Source: Trichobilharzia regenti
Lineage: Eukaryota; Platyhelminthes; Trematoda; Strigeidida; Schistosomatidae
NCBI GenBank assembly: GCA_944472135.2
Contig: OX235263.1
Coordinates: 7,423,517 to 7,487,516 of the forward strand
DNA length: 64,000 nucleotides
Direction of reading: 5' to 3'
How positions within the stretch are numbered: the first letter of the stretch is position 1; each line of letters begins with the position of its first letter. The notes under the pieces are model-generated. The model saw nothing but the letters and a program-made list of their open reading frames with translations, was not told the origin of the DNA and did not search any database. Of the stretch, positions 11,201 to 18,690 are shown piece by piece. Made by a program: the position numbers and the translations under genes.

Positions 11201-14200
11201 TTATGCTTGTTCATTCGTCATCTGGTCATAAACATGCCTTGAAAGAAGTGCTCACAGATAGTGTTGTTATGAGTAAATTGGCTAATACTAAGGCTACCTC
11301 AGAAGTAACAGCACTGAATGATTTTTATCAAATGTTAAAAGTTGATCAATCACGTGCATTTTATGGGTACGTTTTTTTGTTGTTGTGAGTACTATTCATG
11401 TTTAATTCATATTCATATCATGTTTTCTCTTTTTCTTACTCTCTCTCTCTCTCTGTTTTTGTCTCTCGTTATTTATGTATGTTATAAACTATTTTAGCCA
11501 TCATATTAAATTTCATGCAACCCGTTTCGTTGATTAGTTTGAATAAAGAAAAATGTGAACAGGCATATTTGCTGACATGATAATACGAGCTGGTATTTAT
11601 TTCACAGACTCTCTTCAACTGTGTACATCAGTCGATGAGGTTGTAAGATGAACATCTTGTGCTGCAATCTACGAATGTTTGGCATGCAATTCGCTCCCGC
11701 CAAATGTATGGTGATGCTACAGGACTGGACTGGACTACATCGACTCCTAGCTTGAAAATAGGCAGGGAAGCGGTAGAGCACATTGACCACTTCACTTATT
11801 TGGGAAGTACCATCAGCCGACGCCAACGGGTTGATCTCTGACGAAATCTCAGCTGAGTACGGATACAGGGGGCTCGTTTCGCATTTGCCAGTTTACGCCG
11901 ACTCTGGCGTAGACGAGATGTTCGACTATCGACCAAAGGGCGGGTGTACTGCTCATCAGTCCGCTCCGTCCTCCTTTATGGCTGTGAGTGAGACCTGGCC
12001 ACTTAGAGTGGAAGACATGAAAACGCCGGCTAGCTGTCTTTGATCATAGGTGCCTGCGTTCTATTTCCCGTGTAAAGTGGCATAATAAGGTGAATAATAT
12101 TGAGGTTAGGCGTAGAGTTCTAGGTAAACAGGGGAAATCAATCGACGAAGTTGTGAAGCTACAGAGACTGAGATGGTTAGGACATGTGTTACGTATGTCA
12201 AGTCATCGCCTCCCTCGACGAGCAATGTTAGCGGATATAGGGTCAGGCTGGAAAAAAGCTAGCGGCGGTCAAACAAAAACTTGGCCTCACCAGTCAATGA
12301 AATAAATCCACAACAGTTGGTCTAAGCCACGTAGGAAGGTGTAGACTTCGTGGGTGGGGTCCTCGGGACGGTAAAAATCTATGGTTGGAAACAATTGGTG
12401 ACATGGCTCAAAATCGTTCTCAGTGGCTAGCGCAGATGCATCCACTCCTTGTGACTTATGATCTCCAATGAAACTGTTTTGTTCTTCGTTATTACTCCTC
12501 CTTTGTCTCACATCTCTGCTCACTGTTTCTATTATGCATTTCTTGTACTTTCTTCTCTTGCTTCGCGTGCTACACGGAGTGTGGCGACTTGAACTTCCGC
12601 ACATTTGTGCAAAGTTCTATGTCGAAAACAGACATATATATATATGTATATATATATAACTAGCTGTTATTTCAAAAGAGTTCCAAACTAGGCTGACGAA
12701 ACAGCTGTATCCAGTACTCCATAGTTGGTTTTCCAATGCTTCTCTAACTGATGTGTCAGCTCATCATGATGAAATCCTCCAACCAATTCTTCATATATGA
12801 CAGAATTCAGTCTGCAGTAAACAAAGGACTAGACACGTGACACTAGTTACTAGTGTCCAATCAAAATTTCTTGAATTAGTTCTTCGTTTTTTTTTCTCAG
12901 AGGAGCTGGTTGATTTAAGTGTGAAGCTTTTTTCGTCCCCCCATCTAGACAACATCCCCCTTCAGCGCAGGTTTTAGTATAAAATGAACCTATTCTTATT
13001 CTCTGTGAATGTCTGTCTCTGTCTGTCTGGATTCAACATAGAACTTGGCACCGAAGTGCACCAGTTCCAGTTGCCACGTTCCAAATAGCACACAGAGGTA
13101 GACAAGAAGATGAGTGAAGAGAATCAATAGAGTTTGACAAGTATAAGAGTGAAACAGAATGGGTAATGGTAGAAAGGAATATGAAAGATTACAGAGACTG
13201 AATACATCTGCGCTGGCCATTGACAACGATTTTGAGCCATGTCACCTGTTGTCTCCAGCCATTGATTCCTAGAGTCCCGAGGGCCCCAACCCGGGAGTCT
13301 GCATCTCCCTACCTGACCGACTCAGTTTAACTGTCAAGGATTTCATGGATTGATGAGGCCATGTTTTTGTTTGGCCACCACTGGCTCTGTGAATGACAGT
13401 ACAATTGTATGTCCTGAAAACCTCCTCTGTCGTGACTGGTCGTTAATTTACGCTTCTATTGATCATATTTTTATTGACTTGGAATTCAAAATTTTCTTGT
13501 CATCTAATGATTCACTTTTTATTAGCTGATAAATTTGGTCTATAATAGTAATGTGTTTGTTAGTTGCTGGTTGATTCACCGGAGTACCAGACTTATAGGA
13601 ATTCCCTGACAAGTGTTTCCTCTACTTAAAATTTCTACATTCTCCCAATCATCGAATTCGTCTCCATAATTGTCCACATGCATTGATGTGAAACAGAAAT
13701 ACGTATCGTTCCTTTTCACGGACAATTTGTGTTCTTCGATTCGGATTCGAAGCGGACGCCCACTTTGTTGACCGATGTAATGTTTATTGCAATTCATGGA
13801 ATCTATTCTGTAAATGGTATTGATCTTTTTTCTTTCTATTGGATCATTTGGTTAGTAGAATATCAAATGAAGGAATTGTGTTGGCCGGCTTGTGTGCTAT
13901 TATCTGCTTCAAATGGTTATGTTATTTCAGAGATATTTTTTTTTATAGATATGATAGAATGAATTTTCTTGTGGAACATCAGCACTGAGGCGCGGGGGGT
14001 TACTGACGAGCCCCAGGAAGGATGAACTTGCACGTTATGAATTCCACTGCTAGCCGCCAGATAACACCATGTTTAACTTTAAGAGATTGATGAAGAATCT
14101 GCTATAGTAGCGGACATTTCAAAATAGACCTAAGATTACTTACTGTCCAATAATAATAAATCAAATCAAAACGGAAACAATACAAATTCAACTCAAACAA

Positions 14201-15727
14201 ACACTCACTCAAGTGGTACATCGGTGGAATACTTGTTCTTTTTTTTTTAAACTTTTTCAATAACTTCACTTATATTTTTTTATTATCACTATTAATCATT
14301 GCCAATGTCTTCTTGTATTCTAGTTATAAACATGTGAAGACAGCTGCTGAAGCGTTTGCTATCGATACACTATTGGTATCTGATGCATTATTTCGTTCAA
14401 GAAATTTAGAAGAAAGAAAACGATATGTTGAATTAGTTGATCAAGTGAAAGAGAATCAAGGAACTGTACGTATATTTTCTAGTCTACATATCTCCGGTGA
14501 ACGTAAGTTTTGTAAAGAAATTTTCCTTGATTACCTTTAAAGGGTATATGATATGTGTGCTATTATTGTTTATTCCCTTGGGTTCCTAGTGGAAAACATA
14601 AGGCTGGCTTCAGCAACACATCTCCTCCTCTTCATCTGGTCCTACAACTGTTCATAGTCTCTCATCTCCTCCTTCGTGTCACTCTTGAACACAAGCCCAA
14701 CTTGTCATTTTGCTCTTCATCTTCCACTCGAGGTTAGACCCGGTGTGTAATGTCATTCGACGGTCTCCTCAGTGTGTCCCCCCGATCTATCTGCATTTTC
14801 TTCGGGGGATATTTGTTGACCAATAGGTTCTTAATTGATTCCTTCTCAGAGTTTCTTGTTGCTGCTGATTCTTTCTGGTCGGCTGGCCATTTGATCTTCA
14901 CTATAGAGCCAGAAAAGTCAACTTTTGGTAACAGTCTGCAGTAGTCTGTTGGTGAGGTTTTTTGTGATACATGCGCCGCTCTCATGACCCTTACTGACTG
15001 GACGGAATCCGAATTTGGTTTTTGTTTATGGTGAGTTAGTGCGGTAGATGCCCACAGTGATTTCAGAGTGATAAAGGTCTATCTTGCCTTTCTGATTCTG
15101 ACTGGTTTACACTGACATCCTGATCTGTCCCGCTGCCTGGAGTTGAAATGATGCTTTCTAGACAAGTGAAGAAATTTCTTCCGTTGACAGTGATTGGGGC
15201 TTGTTGTTGTTTTTCGTTGGTTATTTCCACCAACTCTGCCTTCTCCATGTTCACTTGAAGTCCCGTCTTTGCTCCCAACGTCTTCTTCCAGTTTTTTGGT
15301 TTTCTCCTGTAGGTCTTCGAGTTCTTTTTGACATTAGACATGAATCATGCACGAAATCCAGATCTTGTAGAGCCTTTTTTGTTTGTTCAACGTATCCCCG
15401 TCTTCTCGCTCCCCAGTCACAGTCTTTCGCATAATTTAGTCCACCACAATTATGAATATCATCAGTGATAATAAGCAAACTTGTCCATATATATATATAT
15501 ATATATCTGTCGGTGGTATAGCGGTTATGACGCTCGCCGATCATGCACATGGTCCGGGGTTCGTTCCCCGGCCGACGCACACCTTTACCTCTCTAAGCCA
15601 GAAATAATTCTGGTAAAGAGGAAAGGTTGGGCATGAGGCTAGCAACCCCATCCTGTAAAATAAACTCTGCCACAGAAACTTCAAGCCACTAGCTTGAAGC
15701 TCTATGTTCCACTGGGGAACGTGAAGG

Positions 15728-15783
<56 letters not shown>

Positions 15784-18690
15784 CCCTTTAATTCCTAGAG
15801 GAACATAGGGCTTAAGCCAAACATCTTCATTACGTTCGGTTCTCTGCTAGAGTTTTCACCTGGTTCCAAGTCTGCCCACATGCTTTCATCCCCTCTTCAC
15901 ATTACCTCCTCCAAGTCACCCTTGCACTGACGACCAACTCGCCGCTTCCATTTCGGGTTCCTCTCGAGCGATGGTCTAGCGTGTGATGTCAGTTGATGGC
16001 TTGTTTTCTCAAAGTATTGCCAGCCAATCCATCTCCATTTCTTCCTGCTTATTTGTTTCACAACCGGTTCCTGGTTGGTTCTCTCATTTGCAGAGATCCC
16101 TGTTGCTGATTTTTTTCTGTCCATCTGATGTTGAGTATTGGGCGAAGACAACTGTTAATGAAGGTCTGTAGTCTGTTTGATGTGCTCTTTATGACGCTCC
16201 AAGTCTCTGATCCGTATAGTAGCACTGACTTCACATTGGAGTTGAAAATCAGGATCTTATTTTCATTTTCATGCTGAATGCTGTTGACCCCCACACAGAC
16301 TTTGAGAGTAATGAAAGCTTGTTTTGCTTTCCCGATCCTTGCTTTGATATCCTTGTCAGTTCCGCCTGAAGTTGAAACGATGCTTCCCATTTAGGTAGGT
16401 GAAGGAGGTTGTTTCTTTCAGGTTCCTCCCATTTATGCTGGCTGATCATTGTCTGTTGTTGTTGTTGCTTTTGGTGTTGGCCAGGAATCTTCATCACCTC
16501 TGTTTTCTCTGTGTTCACCTGAAGTCCTATCTTTGATGCTTCTTCTGTCACCAGCTGGTTGCTTTTCACTTGCATATCTTCCAGTTTGTGGGAAATCAGA
16601 CATATATCATTTGGGAAGTCCAGATCCTCCAAGTTTTTTGAGTGGGTCCATTTTATGCCTGTTTCCTAGCTGCCCGCCGCTGTTTGTTGCATTATCCAAT
16701 CTACTGCAATCAGGAAAATTATTGGCGATAGTAGACAGCCAGCCAGCTTGTCTTACTCCCGTCTTCACATCGAAGGATTCCGTAAGTTTCCCGTTGTGGA
16801 TTATTTGGCATGCAACGTTGTCGTACAACTGTTGCATGAGTTGTATGATTGTCGGCGGCTCCCCCTAGTAGCGAAGTAGTTTCCAAATCACCTCTCGATC
16901 GACGCTGTCGAAGGCCTTTCGAAAGTCGATAAAGTTGAGATAGAGAGGTGACTGCTATTCCAAGCTTTGTTCAATGATGATCCGTAGTGTGGCGTTTTGA
17001 TCAATACATGACTTGTTTCTCCTGAATCCAGCCTATTCTGGTCGAAGTTTTTCATCCATAGCTTGTCTGATTCTCTGCCAGCCAGCCAGTCCGCCTGAGT
17101 GTAATTCAAAATGTAAAATTTTCAGAGTCAACCTTTTCTACCTCCTTTCCCCTTATCCAAAGTGGAGGGGCAGTATAGCTGGCTTGCTGGGAAGCTGATG
17201 GAAACACCCTACCTCTGTTTCATCCTGCAGCAATACCAACTTCGCCCACAGACATCGAACACATATAGCGTAAATGACCTAAATTATTATGGTATATCTG
17301 CTTTTAGTCTGGCCACGCTATCCAAACGGCCTTCTGTAGATGCGGCAAGACCTGCAGAGACATTCCTTCCAGCCAGTTTAAATCATTGGGTCACTGTGAT
17401 ATGCAAGTATGACCAACACGTCATTGTTAATAGCTATCTGCGGGAGCAGTTACACTGGAAGGACAGAAAGAAGGGCATATCTACGATTTTCTGAACATGT
17501 ACCAAAAAGCTTATGTCTAAAGGGAACAAATGCTTTAAACAGTGTCATTGCCAAGCATCTCTTTGACACAGGTCATGAGGTGGATGTTGCAAGATTGTTC
17601 AAAATTATCAATAGGCAAAAGAGCTCAGTTCTCTTAAAGTTTGCTGAAGCTATCTACATCAAGCTACTGAAACCTGATTTATACGTCCAGAAAGAAGCGG
17701 TTATCAGTCTTTCTTTGACACCCTGGTAACTAGATATTTTCACTCTCTCTCTCTCTCTCTCTTTCATCTAAATGCGTAAAGCTGAAAAGTTTCCGTTGTG
17801 TATGATTATTATTGTTGTTCGGAATGGTGTTTAATAATGAACTCTCTGTGGAAGTATGTTAAAAGTGTTCCTGTAGGTATACTTTATGATGACTGTAGCC
17901 TGTAAGCAGCTTACAAGAAGGCAACGAAATAAAAGATGGTACCACTTTATTCTGCAATAGCTGTAGTTTTTTGCTTTATTCAAATTGATTAAGGGGAATA
18001 AATCTAATAGCTATCGGTCAGATATTGAAGACGATTAATTTTACTAAATTTTTTTTTGTAAAATATTTTTACTTGTTAAATTTTCATCGCAAACCAGTAT
18101 CACAGTTGAAGAGATCGTTAAAAGCCATCCAAGAGTACTGGGTAGCTGTTTCATCCTAGCTTGGGATTCTTCAACAGTACGCGCCAACAATCTCTCTCAC
18201 TAGGGAATTTTATGTTACACGAGACCCAGTAGTAGTAACCAGTGGGGTCCATCATCGAAGATATTGGTGGAGGTAGCGCTGCATCCTGAATTGACAAATT
18301 TACAGTTTATGAGCTATTATTGAATTCCTCTACCTAAATCGTCAAGGCGTGGATAACGAGCGCTCAGTCTGGTAACATGAAGGTGCCAGGTTTGATCCCT
18401 GATTGATTCGTGGGTGTGGTTAGTTGCTGAAGAGTCCCGAACTATAGGGCTAAATAACACTGTTCAATGGTTCCCGATTTTTTTTAATGATCTCTCTTCA
18501 ACTGATACTGGCTTGTGATGAAAATCTAAGAGATCGCCTGGTCACATTTTCACATTTAATAATAATAATAATAATAATCTTTACAGAACTGAATCAACTG
18601 TCTGGAGTTGCTGCTATCCTACGGTTTCCAATCCCTGAACCTGTAACTGATGATGAATCAGACGATTCTGATGAAAACGGTGATAGCTAA
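2050..18690 (+). CDS. PELO: Pelota homologue (PELO/Dom34), five exons, ribosome-rescue factor
   Basis: Joined exons 2050-2280, 6674-7046, 11084-11366, 14324-14502 and 18587-18690 give 1170 bases, 389 residues, close to the length of animal pelota (about 385). Every junction keeps phase: 0, 1, 2, 1. Pelota is an eRF1 paralogue that works with the GTPase HBS1 to split ribosomes stalled in no-go and non-stop mRNA decay in the cytoplasm. Conserved blocks seen are DMWLTYNLVQVGD (N-terminal domain), VKMGAYHTLDL, IASPGF-type block spelled IILASPGFLREQF (central domain), AIDTLLVSD, TVRIFSSLHISGE and GVAAILRFPIPEP (C-terminal domain). As expected for pelota and unlike eRF1 there is no GGQ peptide-release motif. 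The tail is acidic (DDESDDSDENGDS). Introns of 4393, 4037, 2957 and 4084 bases are packed with transposons. No reading-frame damage is seen, so the gene is probably functional. Confidence 0.97.
2781..2972 (-). mobile_element. SINE-B copy (tRNA-like head) in pelota intron 1
   Basis: Read on the minus strand it starts with a tRNA-like head containing GTCGGTG and a damaged pol III B box (GGTTCGACCCC-like), then a body with ATATC, GGCCTGCAA and CACATGCTGAAAATTCC, and ends in GTGTGGCATCAAGCTGTAA plus an A/T-rich tail. The same order occurs at 10342, 53806 and 54899, so it is a dispersed SINE family. Confidence 0.75.
2973..4204. other. Intron 1 sequence with nothing recognised
   Basis: No reading frame over 72 codons, no known repeat and no RNA-like fold was seen. 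It is AT-rich intronic DNA between the SINE-B copy and the Penelope-like fragment. Confidence 0.4.
4205..4545 (+). mobile_element. Penelope-like element (PLE) RT fragment
   Basis: Translates as VSFDITSLYTNIPINMALEAV, then after a frameshift near 4378 as FQGKIYRQTEGVAMGSPVSP followed by IVEEIFMDS. These are PLE reverse-transcriptase blocks (the DITSLYTNIP block with its catalytic Asp, and the MGSPVSP block). The copy is cut off at about 4545 where RTE-A sequence begins. Pseudogenic. Confidence 0.8.
4546..6072 (+). mobile_element. RTE-A non-LTR retrotransposon copy, 5'-truncated, pseudogenic
   Basis: Several frames carry an RTE-like reverse transcriptase: SKVLGSIIMRRL, FRPGRGCIDHIFTLR, GVRQGCPLSPFLFNFIID, LEYADDIVLLGEDADEM with catalytic YADD, then [40 protein letters not shown], and the terminal GRCRLPGWGPRDGKN-like and MAQNRSQW blocks. 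An in-frame stop at 4668-4670 and a 5-base insertion near 5280 break it. It ends in a conserved 3' segment (TTCTATGTCGAAAACAGACA). It sits in pelota intron 1, in the same orientation as the gene. Confidence 0.9.
6200..6365 (+). repeat. PLE terminal repeat
   Basis: Contains CTTGATATGATTATGAGC, a 10-base loop, GCTCGAAAC, then CATCAGTTAATATAACTG, ATTTACCAAAATAAAATC and CAGTGCCCAAGTTTGATAC. The same series occurs at 9365-9500 (minus), 10232-10305 and 63838-63965, and as a head-to-head pair at 56390-56525. At 63838 and 9365 it lies beyond the GIY-YIG end of a PLE, which is why it is taken as a PLE terminal sequence. Confidence 0.6.
6372..6465 (-). mobile_element. Hammerhead SINE (SINE-A), truncated copy
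   Basis: On minus it reads GAAGAGTCC...GGGATGAAACAGCTGTTC, then the family body ending CTAACTGATGTTAGC and ATGATGAAATCC. The stem-II and GAAAC part of the hammerhead core is present; the CTGATGA box and the tRNA-like head are missing. It lies just upstream of pelota exon 2. Confidence 0.7.
6674..7046 (+). CDS. PELO: Pelota exon 2 (residues 78-201 plus one base)
   Basis: Acceptor CCCCTCAG at 6666-6673 follows a C/T-rich run; donor GTATGT begins at 7047. It encodes GSILHLKGRNVVENQF, VKMGAYHTLDL, the AAVIMHEGLAYVCL core and the ERHIRFD helix, covering the rest of the N-terminal domain and the start of the central domain. The frame remains open upstream into intron sequence and downstream past the donor; both extensions lack similarity. 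Confidence 0.95.
7050..8000. other. Intron 2 sequence, unassigned
   Basis: A moderately GC-rich block at about 7330-7790 may be an unnamed repeat: its longest frames (60-95 codons) overlap on both strands and match no family I recognise. The rest is AT-rich with no visible element. Confidence 0.35.
8001..8190 (-). mobile_element. Hammerhead SINE (SINE-A), near full-length copy
   Basis: On minus it has a tRNA-like head with a pol III A box (TGGCTCAATGG) and a perfect B box (GGTTCGAACCC), then the ribozyme region CTGCCGA-AGA-GTCC...GACGAGAC, then CAGCTGTCCAGCACTCCC and the body ending GATGTCAGCTCATGA. Both catalytic boxes are mutated (CTGATGA to CTGCCGA, GAAAC to GAGAC), so the ribozyme of this copy should be dead. 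The order matches the published Sm-alpha type of schistosome hammerhead SINE. Confidence 0.82.
8345..8816 (+). mobile_element. Hammerhead SINE (SINE-A) split by a solo LTR
   Basis: The 5' part (8345-8455) holds a worn B box, TTGATGA-AAA-GTCC, AGGACGAAACAG and the body to CTCTAACTGAT. The 3' part resumes at 8786 with CTGATGTCAGCTCATGATGA. Between them lies an LTR (8456-8785) flanked by CTGAT on both sides. Stem II (GTCC/GGAC) and GAAAC are intact; the first core base is T instead of C. Confidence 0.82.
8456..8785. mobile_element. Solo LTR, 330 bases, 5-base target duplication CTGAT
   Basis: Begins TGTTATGTACTCGTCG and ends TATCA, the TG...CA termini of LTR retrotransposons. It is flanked by CTGAT at 8451-8455 and 8786-8790, and removing it restores the SINE-A body. 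A related copy is at 25898-26278. There is no internal gag-pol, so it is a solo LTR left by recombination. The 5-base duplication fits Gypsy- or BEL-type integration; which schistosome family it belongs to was not determined. Confidence 0.85.
8817..9360. other. Intron 2 sequence, unassigned
   Basis: No reading frame or recognised repeat. It lies between the SINE and a PLE terminal repeat and could be worn PLE sequence. Confidence 0.3.
9361..10310 (-). mobile_element. Degraded PLE with GIY-YIG remnant and terminal repeats
   Basis: The minus strand at about 10020-10130 reads IIYKIPCNDC and further on a worn endonuclease segment (the Y-I-G-Q-T/Q-R-type region of PLE GIY-YIG domains). A PLE terminal repeat lies downstream in minus orientation (9365-9500), and part of another lies in plus orientation at 10232-10305. 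Several frameshifts are present. The sequence at 9500-9870 is AT-rich and probably element 3' UTR. Confidence 0.6.
10342..10543 (-). mobile_element. SINE-B copy in pelota intron 2
   Basis: Minus-strand head with GTCGGTGGCACAGTGGTTAG (pol III A box TGGCACAGTGG), a B-box region, and the SINE-B body ending GTGTGGGATCAAGCTGAAAT before an A-rich tail (T-run at 10326-10360 on plus). Full-length by comparison with the copies at 53806 and 54899. Confidence 0.8.
10632..10792 (+). mobile_element. Unassigned 161-base retroposon with 12-base target duplications
   Basis: Flanked by perfect 12-base repeats TTCTACCGTAAT at 10620-10631 and 10793-10804. The insert starts GCTGGGGACATCACTCG, has a GC-rich middle (GATCGCCGCGCCTGGG) and ends in a simple tail of AAGTA units. 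Target duplication plus a simple-repeat tail is the mark of LINE-mobilised short retroposons. No tRNA-like A/B boxes were seen, so it could be a 5'-truncated LINE end or a distinct SINE. No second copy was noticed in the window. Confidence 0.7.
11084..11366 (+). CDS. PELO: Pelota exon 3 (split residue 202 to split residue 296)
   Basis: The start is set by homology: the last base of exon 2 plus TT gives Ile, followed by VKCIILASPGFLREQF, which lines up with animal pelota without a gap. The acceptor is therefore an AAG (11081-11083) after a T-rich run rather than the commoner CAG. Donor GTACGT is at 11367. It encodes the remainder of the central domain (NKSKFMLVHSSSGHK) and the link to the C-terminal domain (ALNDFYQMLKVDQSRAFYG). 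Confidence 0.94.
11664..12636 (+). mobile_element. RTE-A copy in pelota intron 3, pseudogenic
   Basis: Begins inside the RT thumb (CAATCTACGAATGTTTGGC) and continues through [33 protein letters not shown] to the 3' end TTCTATGTCGAAAACAGACA. It is nearly identical to the 3' two-thirds of the copy at 4546, including the same 5-base frameshifting insertion (about 11853-11858). A TA microsatellite (12637-12658) follows. Target duplications were not found. Confidence 0.88.
12678..12785 (+). mobile_element. Hammerhead SINE (SINE-A), 5'-truncated
   Basis: Starts at CCAAACTAGGCTGACGAAAC, then CAGCTGTATCCAGTACTCC and the body to GATGAAATCC. The CTGATGA box is lost and stem II is disrupted by an inserted CTG, so it should not self-cleave. 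Confidence 0.7.
12790..12885 (+). repeat. Copy of palindrome-associated repeat (see 54098-54346)
   Basis: Contains GAATTCAGTCTGCA, GGACTAGACACGTGACAC and ACTAGTGTCCAATCAAAAT. The same words in the same order occur at 54276-54346 and 55247-55320, and inverted at 54098-54165. Confidence 0.55.
12895..13975 (-). mobile_element. PLE copy, GIY-YIG end, split by an RTE-A insertion
   Basis: On minus the frame at 13576-13797 reads MNCNKHYIGQQSGRPLRIRI and then DDWENVEILSRGN, the GIY-YIG endonuclease of Penelope-like elements (here YIGQ). Its 3' flank carries the hairpin also found at 51960 and 60340. An RTE-A fragment (13012-13384) is inserted in it with 11-base duplications. Frameshifts and stops make it non-functional. 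Confidence 0.8.
13012..13384 (-). mobile_element. RTE-A 3' fragment nested in a PLE, with target duplications
   Basis: The minus strand carries the RTE-A 3' end (GACATGGCTCAAAATCG-like, GAACTTGGCACCGAAGTGC side). It is flanked by CTCTGTGAATG at 13001-13011 and 13385-13395. The 5' truncation and short direct repeats fit target-primed reverse transcription. Confidence 0.85.
13978..14065 (+). mobile_element. SINE-E fragment with hammerhead-like core
   Basis: Reads TTACTGACGAGCCCCAGG, AAGGATGAACTTGC and ends in GAATTCCACTGCTAGCCGCC. The same tail (ATTCCACTGCTAG) follows a hammerhead-like core on minus at 47380-47430. CTGACGA fits the CUGANGA core; GAAC lacks one A of GAAAC. Confidence 0.5.
14324..14502 (+). 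CDS. PELO: Pelota exon 4 (residues 297-355 plus split ends)
   Basis: Acceptor TTGTATTCTAG ends at 14323; the first T completes the Gly codon of AFYG. Donor GTAAGTTT is at 14503. It encodes YKHVKTAAEAFAIDTLLVSD and TVRIFSSLHISGE, the eRF1_3-like C-terminal domain expected to contact HBS1. Confidence 0.95.
14560..15490 (-). mobile_element. RTE-B non-LTR copy, 3' part, pseudogenic
   Basis: Minus frames carry LLIITDDIHNCGGLNYAKD, LDFVHDSCLMSKRT (a worn ADD region), GLQVNMEKAELVEI, the INGRN-like VNGRNF, and at the 3' end the LEEVM-type C-terminus and the family 3' tail. This is a second RTE-like family, distinct from RTE-A, with better copies at 15775 and 56590. Broken by several frameshifts. 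Confidence 0.8.
15507..15735 (+). mobile_element. SINE-D: tRNA-like head with RTE-B-like 3' tail
   Basis: The tRNA-like head GTCGGTGGTATAGCGGTTAT has an A box (TGGTATAGCGG) and a B box one base off consensus (GGTTCGTTCCC). The body holds CTCTCTAAGCCAGAAATAA and TTGGGCATGAGGCTAGC. The 3' end GAAGCTCTATGTTCCACT followed by GGGGAACGTGAAGGAAA resembles the RTE-B 3' end (compare the reverse complement at 15790-15820). A TA microsatellite follows at 15729-15772. The head is shared with SINE-B, the tail with RTE-B. Confidence 0.75.
15729..15772. repeat. (TA)n microsatellite
   Basis: About 44 bases of uninterrupted AT dinucleotide between SINE-D and an RTE-B 3' end. Confidence 0.9.
15775..17110 (-). 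mobile_element. RTE-B non-LTR copy, RT C-terminal half, pseudogenic
   Basis: On minus the frames carry, in order, SIERPST/FIDF-type RT sequence near 16900, MQQLYDNVACQIIHNGK, FDVKTGVRQAGWLSTIANNF (a worn GVRQGCLLSP block), LDFPNDICLISHKLEDMQ (worn ADD box), GLQVNTEKTEVMKI, KQAFITLKVCVG, VLLYGSETWSVIK and RRVGRQCKGDLEEV at the end. The ADD catalytic pair reads PND, so the RT is dead. The tail at 15780-15825 is the family 3' end. Confidence 0.87.
17111..17437 (+). repeat. Repeat F (GC-richer retroelement 5' region?)
   Basis: Shares a long colinear similarity with 28960-29285 (AACCTTTTCTACC, ATAGCTGGCT, CACAGACATCGAAC-like, CTTTTAGTCTGGCC, TGGGTCACTGTGATAT). Both copies stop at the same point (TAGCTAT) and then continue into different elements. 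Function unknown; it may be the 5' untranslated or ORF1 region of a retroelement. Confidence 0.5.
17438..17960 (+). mobile_element. PLE GIY-YIG domain end plus 3' flank
   Basis: Translates CGSSYTGRTERRAYLRFSEH, then NSVIAKHLFDTGHEVDV and FAEAIYIKLLKPDLYVQKE, the C-terminal half of a PLE GIY-YIG endonuclease (YIGRT appears as YTGRT). Two frames overlap at 17409-17494, so there is a break or junction at the start. A CT microsatellite (17741-17762) and an AT-rich 3' region follow. Confidence 0.75.
18083..18255 (-). mobile_element. Hammerhead SINE (SINE-A), worn copy
   Basis: On minus: CTGTTGA-AGA-ATCC, TAGGATGAAACAG and CTACCCAGTACTC, then the worn body. The tRNA-like head is strongly degraded (an A-box-like CCACTGGTTACTAC region). 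Core box 1 has an A-to-T change. Confidence 0.65.
18343..18530 (+). mobile_element. Hammerhead SINE (SINE-A), worn copy before pelota exon 5
   Basis: The head contains GGTTTGATCCC (worn B box), then TTGCTGA-AGA-GTCC, CGAACTATAGGGCTAAAT (second half of the core lost), and the body tail CAACTGATACTGGC and TGTGATGAAAATC. It ends 56 bases before exon 5. Confidence 0.65.
18587..18690 (+). CDS. PELO: Pelota exon 5 (C-terminus and stop)
   Basis: Acceptor TCTTTACAG ends at 18586, directly after an AAT microsatellite (18557-18578). The split codon gives Gln, then LNQLSGVAAILRFPIPEP and an acidic tail ending in TAA at 18688-18690. The residues match the pelota C-terminus, so no exon is missing. Confidence 0.95.

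Noticed and set aside
15507..15590. Functional tRNA gene (also at 8100, 22862, 47480, 53806, 54371, 54899, 62022)
   Set aside because: A and B boxes are present, but the anticodon arms do not fold properly and the same heads recur with SINE bodies attached; they are tRNA-derived SINE heads.
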